A DNA stretch of 64,000 nt from Streptomyces sp. MBT53 (GTDB lineage Bacteria; Actinomycetota; Actinomycetes; Streptomycetales; Streptomycetaceae), in assembly GCF_016654115.1 (NCBI RefSeq), contig NZ_JAEQAZ010000014.1:19950-83949 (forward strand), in the 5' to 3' direction. Every line of letters begins with the position of its first letter. Position 1 is the first letter of the stretch. Both the position numbers and the translations under genes were made by a program. This document shows, piece by piece, positions 57,248-64,000 of the stretch. The notes under the pieces are model-generated. The model made no database searches. It was not told the origin of the DNA and was given only the letters and a program-made list of their open reading frames with translations.

Positions 57248-59425
57248 ATGGCGGCTCTGCCTGCCCGTGTCCTGTTCGGTGCCGCGTACTACCACGAGTA
57301 CACGCCCGCCTACGACTCCACAACGCGGCCCGACGAACAGCTCAAGACCGACCTGGACCTGATGGCCGAGGCGCACTTCACCGTGATCCGGGTCGGCGAG
57401 TCCGTCTGGTCGACCTGGGAGCCTTCGAGCGGCCGGTTCGAACTCGACTGGCTGCAACCGGTGTTGGACGGCGCCCACGAGCGCGGCATCTCCGTGATCA
57501 TCGGCACCCCGACCTACGCCGCCCCCCAGTGGCTGGTCCGTCTCTACCCGGAGATCACCGCCGAGCACGCCACCGGGCAGCGCCTCGGCTGGGGCGCCCG
57601 CCAGGAGATCGACTTCACCCACCCCGCGTTCCGTTTCCACGCGGAGCGGCTCATCCGCAAGATGGTCGCCCGGTACGCCAACCACCCGGCGGTCATCGGC
57701 TGGCAGGTGGACAACGAACCGGGCCTGCACCTCCTCCACAACAACGGTGTCTTCCAGCGCTTCGTGGACCATCTGCGGGAGAAGTACGGGGACGTCGAGA
57801 CCCTCAACCGCGAGTGGGGACTGGTCTATTGGTCCCACCGCCTGTCCACCTGGGCCGACCTGTGGACCCCTGACGGCAACGAACAGCCCCAATACGACGT
57901 CGCCTGGCGGGAGTTCCAGGCCCGCCAGGTCACCGAGTTCATCGGCTGGCAGGCCGACCTCGTCCGCGAGTACGCCCAGCCGGGCCAGTTCGTCACCACC
58001 TGCATCTCGTACACCCGCAAGGGAGTTGACGACGACGAGCTGTCGGACCGCCTCGACATCGCCTCCGGCAACCCGTACTACGACATGCAGGACAGCCTCC
58101 TGCTTCCCGACCCCACCCCCGACGACCACGAGCAGCAGTGGAAGACCACCGGGGTCTGGTCGATGTACCAGACCGCCGACTGGATGTTCTCCTCGCGCCA
58201 GGAACCCTTCCTCGTCACCGAGACCAACGCCCAGAGCATCGGCTTCGCATGGGACAACCGGCCCGGCTACGACGGCCAGTGGCGCCAGGCCGCCTGGGCG
58301 CATGTCGCGCGCGGGGCCCGGATGATCGAGTACTGGCAGTGGCAGACCCTGCGCTTCGGCGCGGAGACCTACTGGGGCGGAGTCCTCCCGCACAGCGGGC
58401 AGCCGGGCCGTACCTATGCCGAAATCGCGCGTCTGGGCGCGGAGTTCGACACCGCGGGCGCACTCGTCGCCGGTCTCGAACCGGACGCGGACATCACGAT
58501 GGTCTACTCGATGCCGAGCAAGTGGCTGATGCAGAAGTACCCACCGCTCGCGAACACCGAGGGCGAGCCGGACGCCGCCGCCTACCACCGGTTCTTCGAC
58601 CCCTTCTACCGCGGCGCCTTCGACGCGGGCCGCCAGGTGCGCATCGTGCACGCCCGCCAGCTGCACGATCCGCGTGGTGAGCGGGACGGCATGACACCGC
58701 AGGAGGCCGTGGAACGCCACCCGGTTCTCGTCGCCCCGGCCCTGTATGTCGTCGACGACTCCACGCTCGACTGGCTGGAGGCGTACGCCCACGCCGGCGG
58801 CCACCTGGTCCTCGGCCCGCGCACCGGCTACGCCGACCACGAGGCACGGGCCCGCCACGAGCCCGCGCCCGGACGACTCGTCGCGGCGGCGGGCGTGCAG
58901 TACGACGAGTTCGGCAACCTCACCCAGGACGTGCCCGTCCGCGCGGTGCCCGGCGGCCCGTTCGAGGTACCCGCGAACGCCCGTGCCACGCGGTGGATCG
59001 AGGGCCTCACCGCCGTCGACGCCGAAGTCCTCGCCGCCTACGAGCACCCGCACTACGGCCGCTGGCCCGCGGTGACCACCCGGAGCCACGGCGCCGGCCG
59101 GATCACCTGCGTCGGCACGGCACCGGACCGTGACCTCGCCCGGGCGCTGGCCGAGTGGCTGTCCCCGGCCGCGAGCAGCGGCTGGCAGCACCTTCCCCCG
59201 ACCGTCACCGCGACCACGGGGACCGCACCCGACGGCCGCCGTGTCCACATCGTCCACAACTGGAGCTGGGAGCCCACGAGCGTCCCCGCCCCGGCGGACC
59301 TCACCGACGCCCTGACCGGCGATGCGGTCGTCGCCGGCTCGGCCCTCGACCTCGGTGCCTGGGACGTACGCGTCCTCGTCGCCGCCGGCACCGAGCCGAC
59401 CCCCGAAACAGCCACCCGATCGTGA
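57248..59425 (+). CDS. Glycoside hydrolase family 42 (beta-galactosidase type)
   Basis: A 725-residue cytoplasmic GH42 enzyme. The TIM barrel begins VLFGAAYYHEYTP; the acid/base is Glu157 in WQVDNEPG and the nucleophile Glu325 in FLVTETNAQS. The trimerisation and C-terminal domains follow (ITMVYSMPSKWLMQKYPP, later VHIVHNWSWEPT). GGAGG precedes the ATG. GH42 enzymes remove beta-galactosyl or alpha-L-arabinopyranosyl groups from imported oligosaccharides. Between an ABC importer and an arabinanase, trimming of arabinogalactan fragments is the natural reading. Confidence 0.94.
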   Translation: MAALPARVLFGAAYYHEYTPAYDSTTRPDEQLKTDLDLMAEAHFTVIRVGESVWSTWEPSSGRFELDWLQPVLDGAHERGISVIIGTPTYAAPQWLVRLYPEITAEHATGQRLGWGARQEIDFTHPAFRFHAERLIRKMVARYANHPAVIGWQVDNEPGLHLLHNNGVFQRFVDHLREKYGDVETLNREWGLVYWSHRLSTWADLWTPDGNEQPQYDVAWREFQARQVTEFIGWQADLVREYAQPGQFVTTCISYTRKGVDDDELSDRLDIASGNPYYDMQDSLLLPDPTPDDHEQQWKTTGVWSMYQTADWMFSSRQEPFLVTETNAQSIGFAWDNRPGYDGQWRQAAWAHVARGARMIEYWQWQTLRFGAETYWGGVLPHSGQPGRTYAEIARLGAEFDTAGALVAGLEPDADITMVYSMPSKWLMQKYPPLANTEGEPDAAAYHRFFDPFYRGAFDAGRQVRIVHARQLHDPRGERDGMTPQEAVERHPVLVAPALYVVDDSTLDWLEAYAHAGGHLVLGPRTGYADHEARARHEPAPGRLVAAAGVQYDEFGNLTQDVPVRAVPGGPFEVPANARATRWIEGLTAVDAEVLAAYEHPHYGRWPAVTTRSHGAGRITCVGTAPDRDLARALAEWLSPAASSGWQHLPPTVTATTGTAPDGRRVHIVHNWSWEPTSVPAPADLTDALTGDAVVAGSALDLGAWDVRVLVAAGTEPTPETATRS

Positions 59426-59448
59426 TCCAACTCCCCTGAGGAGGGGCC

Positions 59449-61254
59449 ATGCAGAGAAGACGGCTTGGACGAGCCCTCGGAACCTTTGCTGCTACATCCG
59501 CGATCCTTGCCATACCCATGGTCAGTGCGCAGGCGTACAACCCGACAGGCGGCACTCTCTACCAGCTCGGCAGCGAGGCGTGTCTGAAGGGGCGGGGCAA
59601 CTGCGCGATCTATCCGAAGTCGGCGGAGCTGCCGAGCGGCCGGCTCGTCGCGTCCTTCGAGAAGTCGACGGTCGTGACGGCGTCGGGCAGCGCCGACGGG
59701 CAGACCCTCCCGGTGTACAAGAGCGACGACCACGGCACGACCTGGCAGGCGCTGTCGGAGGTCAAGGCTCCGGCGTACCTGTCCAGTGACCCCCAGTACG
59801 CGAAGTACACGAGCAACTGGACCAACCCCTACCTCTACACGCTCCCCCAGGACGTCGGGAACCTGAAGCAGGGCACGCTCCTCCTCGCCAGTGTCGTGTC
59901 GGGTGACGACTACTACTACAAGGAGCACAAGGCGGCCGACGCGAGCTGGACGCCGACGAACGACGGCGACCGCAAGGACGTGGCGATCGCGCTGTACTCC
60001 AGCACCAACGACGGTGCGACCTGGAAGGTCGTCAACGTCATCGCGACCGGCGGCTGGCAGGGCGGCAGCGCGGGCGCGGTCGGCCAGAACATCGCGGCGG
60101 CGAACACCGGCAACCAGGTGGACCCCATCTGGGAGCCCTACCTGATGGTCTACAAGGGCCAGCTCGTCTGCTACTACTCCGACGAGAACGACTACACCGG
60201 CTTCAACGCGACCACCGGCGTCGCCACCCCGGACCCCGCCAACGACACCGCGACCGACTCGCACGGCCAGATCCTCGCCCACCGGACCTGGGACGGCACG
60301 AGCGCATCGTGGAGCTCCACCGTCGTCGACATCGCCGGGCTGAACCAGGACATGGGCGGCGGCAAGACGGAGATCGGCGGCGGCCGGCCGGGCATGGCGA
60401 ACGTGGTCCGGACGGCGGACGGCAAGTGGATGCTGACCTTCGAGTACTGGGGCGGCGGGGCGAACACCAGATACGTGCTCGCCGACAACCCGCTGAAGTT
60501 CTTCCTCGGCTCCGCCACCGGCACGGCCGTCACCTCGCTGCCGGTCGACACCGGCTCGCACGCCCTCGCCACGGGCGGCAGCCCGGTCCTCATCAGGGAG
60601 CCCGGCGGGCGCCTGGTCTACAACTCGGCGAGCAGCGGCAACGTCTGGGTCAATGACACCGGGCGCAGCGACGGCACCTGGAAGGAGTACCAGACCACCT
60701 CGGCGGCCGGCTACAGCCGCAACCTCCAGTACGTCACGAGCACCGGCCGTGTCGTGATCCTCAACAACCAGGGCACCTCCACCCTCAAGTTCGCCGAGGT
60801 CGACCTCGGCCACTCCGACGGCACCTACTACCAGTTGGTGAACCGCAAGACCGACCAGGTGATCGGGACCGGCAACAAGACCAACGACGCGAACATCGGC
60901 AACGCGGACGTCCCCGACGTCCGGCTGGAGGCCCCGGGCTCGGCGGCCAACGCCGACACCCAGTACTGGCACACGACGACCGAGCCGGACGGCGGCGTGA
61001 GCCTGCTGAACAAGGCGGGCGGCCGGGCGGCGGCCATCTGGACCGGCAGCGCCACGGCCGGCCAGAAGATCGGCCAGTGGGTCGACAACAGCAACACCGG
61101 CAGCTGGAACCTCGTCAAGACCAGCGACGGTTTCTACAAACTGCAGTCCGTCAAGAACACCAGCCTGTACCTGACCGGCGCGACCGCCGGAGCCCAACTG
61201 ACCCTGCAGACCGCGCTCACCGACGGCTCGCAGGACTGGGAACTCGTCCAGTAG
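59449..61254 (+). CDS. Secreted GH93-like exo-arabinanase
   Basis: A 601-residue exported enzyme. A signal peptide ends near VSAQA-YNPT (about residue 29). The sialidase-like propeller has Asp-boxes SDDHGTTW and SSTNDGATW, with acidic candidates in DPIWEPYLM and LTFEYWGGG. A C-terminal beta-trefoil-like segment (about 470-601; VSLLNKAGGRAAAIWTGSAT) may bind carbohydrate. AGGAGGGGCC precedes the ATG. Long stretches match the gene at 39043, but this copy lacks the final ricin-type module. It should release arabinobiose from arabinan outside the cell for import by the ABC system. Confidence 0.85.
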   Translation: MQRRRLGRALGTFAATSAILAIPMVSAQAYNPTGGTLYQLGSEACLKGRGNCAIYPKSAELPSGRLVASFEKSTVVTASGSADGQTLPVYKSDDHGTTWQALSEVKAPAYLSSDPQYAKYTSNWTNPYLYTLPQDVGNLKQGTLLLASVVSGDDYYYKEHKAADASWTPTNDGDRKDVAIALYSSTNDGATWKVVNVIATGGWQGGSAGAVGQNIAAANTGNQVDPIWEPYLMVYKGQLVCYYSDENDYTGFNATTGVATPDPANDTATDSHGQILAHRTWDGTSASWSSTVVDIAGLNQDMGGGKTEIGGGRPGMANVVRTADGKWMLTFEYWGGGANTRYVLADNPLKFFLGSATGTAVTSLPVDTGSHALATGGSPVLIREPGGRLVYNSASSGNVWVNDTGRSDGTWKEYQTTSAAGYSRNLQYVTSTGRVVILNNQGTSTLKFAEVDLGHSDGTYYQLVNRKTDQVIGTGNKTNDANIGNADVPDVRLEAPGSAANADTQYWHTTTEPDGGVSLLNKAGGRAAAIWTGSATAGQKIGQWVDNSNTGSWNLVKTSDGFYKLQSVKNTSLYLTGATAGAQLTLQTALTDGSQDWELVQ

Positions 61255-61269
61255 ACCCCACCTGAGACT

Positions 61270-61295
61270 GGGCCTGGCCCCCATCGGCCAGGCCC
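61270..61295 (+). terminator. Stem-loop between arabinanase and araB
   Basis: A 10-base stem (GGGCCTGGCC with GGCCAGGCCC) and a six-base loop, 16 bases after the stop. It may separate the secreted-enzyme transcript from araB. Confidence 0.6.
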
Positions 61296-61339
61296 GACAG
61301 GGCACACCGAATCACCGATCAGCAGAAGGACGGCCGGTT

Positions 61340-63019
61340 GTGAACGCACCCCACGAGGACCGCGCAGGCCTCGACACGTACGTCATCGGAGTCGACTACG
61401 GCACGTTGTCGGGGCGTGCTGTGGTGGTCCGGGTCGCGGACGGCGCGGAATTGGCCGTCGCCGAGCACCCGTACACCCATGCCGTCCTCGACCGCCGGCT
61501 CCCCGACGGCACCCCGCTGCCGCCGGACTGGGCGCTGCAGGTCCCCGCCGACTACATCGACGTGCTGCGCATGGCCGTCCCCGAGGCCCTGGCCCGTTCC
61601 GGCGTACGTCCGGAGCAGGTCGTGGGTATCGGGACGGACTTCACCGCGTGTACGGTCCTGCCGGTCCTCGCCGACGGCACGCCGCTGTGCGAACTCCCGG
61701 AGTTCGCGGGCCGTCCGCACGCCTACGTCAAGCTGTGGCGCCACCACGCCGCGCAGGCCCAGGCCGACCGGATCACCGCACTGGCCGAGGCGCGCAAGGA
61801 GCCCTGGCTCAAGCGCTACGGCGGGAAGATCTCCTCGGAGTGGGAGTTCGCCAAGGCCCTGCAACTGCTCGAGGAGGACCCGGAACTCTACGAGCTGACC
61901 GAGCGGTGGATCGAGGCCGCCGACTGGATCGTGTGGCGGCTGTCGGGCACGTATGTCCGCAACGCGTGCACCGCCGGCTACAAGGGCCAGTACCAGGAGG
62001 GGAGTTACCCCTCCGCCGAGTATCTGGCCGCGCTCGACCCGGGCTTCGCGGGCTTCGTCATCGACAAGCTGGACCAGCCCATCGGCCAGCTCGGCGACCG
62101 GGCGGGCGGGCTGACGGCCGAGGCGGCGGCGTGGACGGGCCTGCCCGAGGGCATCGCCGTGTGCGTCGGGAACGTCGACGCGCATGTGACCGCGCCCGCG
62201 GCCACCGCCGTGGAGCCGGGCCGGATGGTCGCCATCATGGGCACCTCCACCTGCCATGTGATGAGCAGCGACCGGTGGGCCGAGGTACCGGGCATGTGCG
62301 GGGTCGTGCACGGCGGCATCCTGCCCGGGCTGTGGGGCTACGAGGCCGGACAGAGCGGGGTCGGCGACATCTTCGGCTGGTTCGTGCGCACCTCCTTCCC
62401 TGCCCCGTATGCGGAGGAGGCGGCCGCGCTGGGCCGTGATCCGCACGAGCACCTCACCGCGCTGGCCGCGCAGCAGCGGGTGGGCGAGCACGGGCTGATC
62501 GCGCTGGACTGGCACAGCGGCAACCGCAGCGTGCTCGTCGACCACGATCTGAGCGGCGTCGTGGTCGGGCTGACGCTGTCCACCCGGCCCGAGGACGTCT
62601 ACCGGGCGCTGCTGGAGGCCACCGCCTTCGGCACCCGCACCATCATCGAGGCCTTCGAGACCTCGGGCGTGCCGGTGGGTGAACTGATCGTCGCGGGCGG
62701 TCTGATGAAGAACCCGCTGCTGATGCAGATCTACGCCGACGTCACCCGCCTGCCCCTCGGCGTCATCGACTCGGCACAGGGCCCCGCGCTCGGTGCGGCG
62801 ATGCACGCGGCGGTCGCGGCCGGCGCCCACGCGGACATCCGGGCCGCCGCCCACGCCATGGCCAAGGCCCAACCCGCCGTCTACCGGCCGGACCCCGAGC
62901 GGGCCGCCGCCTACGACCGGCTGTACGCCGAATACCGCCTCCTGCACGACTACTTCGGCCGCGGCACCAACAAGGTCATGCACCGACTGCGCCGCCTGCG
63001 CACCGAGCCCTCCGCCTGA
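61340..63019 (+). CDS. araB: Ribulokinase AraB
   Basis: A 559-residue FGGY-family kinase that phosphorylates L-ribulose to L-ribulose 5-phosphate. It begins YVIGVDYGTLSGRAVVVRV, typical of ribulokinases, and continues with VGIGTDFTACTVLPV, KLWRHHAAQ, ISSEWEFAK, GTSTCHVM, and the late FGY signature region GELIVAGGLMKNPLLMQIYA. AAGGAC precedes the GTG. It is followed, after 242 bases, by araA. Together they convert imported arabinose to ribulose phosphate. Confidence 0.96.
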   Translation: MNAPHEDRAGLDTYVIGVDYGTLSGRAVVVRVADGAELAVAEHPYTHAVLDRRLPDGTPLPPDWALQVPADYIDVLRMAVPEALARSGVRPEQVVGIGTDFTACTVLPVLADGTPLCELPEFAGRPHAYVKLWRHHAAQAQADRITALAEARKEPWLKRYGGKISSEWEFAKALQLLEEDPELYELTERWIEAADWIVWRLSGTYVRNACTAGYKGQYQEGSYPSAEYLAALDPGFAGFVIDKLDQPIGQLGDRAGGLTAEAAAWTGLPEGIAVCVGNVDAHVTAPAATAVEPGRMVAIMGTSTCHVMSSDRWAEVPGMCGVVHGGILPGLWGYEAGQSGVGDIFGWFVRTSFPAPYAEEAAALGRDPHEHLTALAAQQRVGEHGLIALDWHSGNRSVLVDHDLSGVVVGLTLSTRPEDVYRALLEATAFGTRTIIEAFETSGVPVGELIVAGGLMKNPLLMQIYADVTRLPLGVIDSAQGPALGAAMHAAVAAGAHADIRAAAHAMAKAQPAVYRPDPERAAAYDRLYAEYRLLHDYFGRGTNKVMHRLRRLRTEPSA

Positions 63020-63261
63020 ACACCACGCCACACCACGCCACGCCCCGCCCGGCGGTCAACTCCCTTCGACAGACGCCCCGATGACCGTCCTCGAACGCCA
63101 TCGCCCAATGCCGTCCCGGCAGTTCGCTGACCAGCGATGACCACACAGGTTCCAGTGAGTGATCAGAGCATCCCCGGAGTCCGGCGGCCATTCCCGCCGA
63201 AGCATCAACGCCAGACCTCATCACCTGTACCTGAACCGCCCGACACTGTGAAGGAACCCTC
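63020..63261. other. Gap between araB and araA without a real gene
   Basis: These 242 bases start with short direct repeats (CACCACGCCA twice). An open frame from 63081 would encode 19 residues (MTVLERHRPMPSRQFADQR) but has no ribosome-binding site. araD, which often sits with araB and araA, is not here. Confidence 0.6.
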
Positions 63262-64000
63262 ATGGACACCACAGCCTCTCCCTACCCGGACCAGGAGATC
63301 TGGTTTCTCACCGGCAGCCAGGGCCTGTACGGCGACGACATCCTGCACCAGGTCGCCGAGCAGTCCCGCAGCATCGCCGAGATCCTCGGTGGCCCCGGGA
63401 AGATCCCGGTCCGCATCGTGTGGAAGCCCGTCCTCACCGACGCCGACGCCATCCGCCGCCTGTGCCAGGAAGCCAGCAGCTCCGACACCTGCGTAGGCGT
63501 CATCGTATGGATGCACACCTTCTCCCCCGCCAAGATGTGGATCGCCGGACTCTCCGCCCTCGACCGGCCGCTGCTGCACCTGCACACCCAGTACAACCTG
63601 TCGCTGCCCTGGCCCAGCATCGACATGGACTTCATGAACCTCAACCAAGCCGCCCACGGCGACCGGGAGTTCGCCCACATCGAGTCCCGTCTCGGCATCG
63701 ACCGCAAGGTGGTCGCCGGCCACGCCACCGACCCCCGGGTCGTCCACCGCGTCGCGGCCTGGGCACGGGCCGCCGTCGGCCGCCACGCCTCGCGCACCCT
63801 GCGCCTGGCCCGCTTCGGCGACAACATGCGCGACGTCGCCGTCACCGAGGGCGACAAGGTCGAAGCCCAACTCCGCTTCGGCTACTCGGTGAACACCTAC
63901 GCGGTGAACGACCTGGTGGCGGTCGTGGATCAGGTCGAGGACAAGGAGGCCGCCCAACTCGCCGCCGAATACGCCGACGTGTACGACGTCGTGCCGGCCC
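63262..64000 (+). CDS. araA: L-arabinose isomerase AraA, N-terminal part
   Basis: The first 246 codons of L-arabinose isomerase, which converts L-arabinose to L-ribulose; the gene runs off the right edge. The opening [21 protein letters not shown] is diagnostic in its core [11 protein letters not shown], and [29 protein letters not shown] and [17 protein letters not shown] follow. AAGGAA precedes the ATG. About half of the protein, including the later metal-binding residues, is outside the window. Confidence 0.96.
   Translation, partial: MDTTASPYPDQEIWFLTGSQGLYGDDILHQVAEQSRSIAEILGGPGKIPVRIVWKPVLTDADAIRRLCQEASSSDTCVGVIVWMHTFSPAKMWIAGLSALDRPLLHLHTQYNLSLPWPSIDMDFMNLNQAAHGDREFAHIESRLGIDRKVVAGHATDPRVVHRVAAWARAAVGRHASRTLRLARFGDNMRDVAVTEGDKVEAQLRFGYSVNTYAVNDLVAVVDQVEDKEAAQLAAEYADVYDVVPA

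Noticed and set aside
63081..63140. A 19-codon open frame between araB and araA, considered as an araD remnant
   Set aside because: It has no ribosome-binding site and shows no match to any AraD motif I know.

Overview
The window is high-GC, gene-dense DNA from an actinomycete, most likely a Streptomyces or close relative. The basis is the extreme GC bias, frequent GTG and TTG starts, many 4-base stop/start overlaps, numerous TetR and LacI regulators, SpoIIE-type phosphatases, an ABC sugar-uptake style typical of streptomycetes, and only two in-frame TTA codons noticed (leucine codons read by the bldA tRNA in Streptomyces). I saw no rRNA, tRNA, CRISPR array, prophage or insertion sequence.

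Layout. 1-5.2 kb: a CoA-type catabolic block (end of an aldehyde dehydrogenase, thiolase, acyl-CoA dehydrogenase, two short-chain dehydrogenases, TetR). 5.2-8.5 kb: a secreted esterase lipoprotein, a PASTA lipoprotein, a second TetR and an F420-type reductase; both TetR genes face striking operator palindromes. 8.5-11 kb: a two-component flavin monooxygenase (oxygenase, flavin reductase) with a membrane protein. 11.1-18.5 kb: a complete mycofactocin locus, mftABCDEF on the minus strand, mftG divergent from it and mftR tail-to-tail with mftG. 17.8-21.1 kb: mftR is the last gene of a leftward operon of four uncharacterised beta-rich or membrane proteins. 21.2-26.9 kb: a divergent three-gene operon ending in a TPR-CHAT caspase-like protease with two unrecognised partners, the best candidate here for an undescribed system. 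26.9-33.2 kb: two PP2C/SpoIIE phosphatases (PAS and GAF), a P-loop kinase coupled to a ketosamine-3-kinase-like protein, and a TAT-exported phospholipase C-type phosphoesterase.

33.2-42.4 kb is a hemicellulose or arabinan locus: ABC importer, GH3 glycosidase, secreted GH93-like exo-arabinanase with lectin domains, and a LacI regulator, tied together by four copies of CGAAAGnCTTTCG. 42.5-48.6 kb has a Ser/Thr kinase facing an MMPL exporter and a NarL-type two-component system, with a perfect palindrome between them. 48.6-52.1 kb holds an alpha/beta hydrolase, a hypothetical gene, and an ABC exporter translationally coupled to a 39-residue Lys/His-rich peptide.

52.3-64 kb is a second sugar locus: LacI regulator, ABC importer, GH42 glycosidase, a second GH93-like enzyme, araB, and araA running off the end. 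Together the two loci would cut arabinan or arabinogalactan outside the cell, import the products, trim them, and pass L-arabinose toward L-ribulose 5-phosphate. No araD is present in the window.
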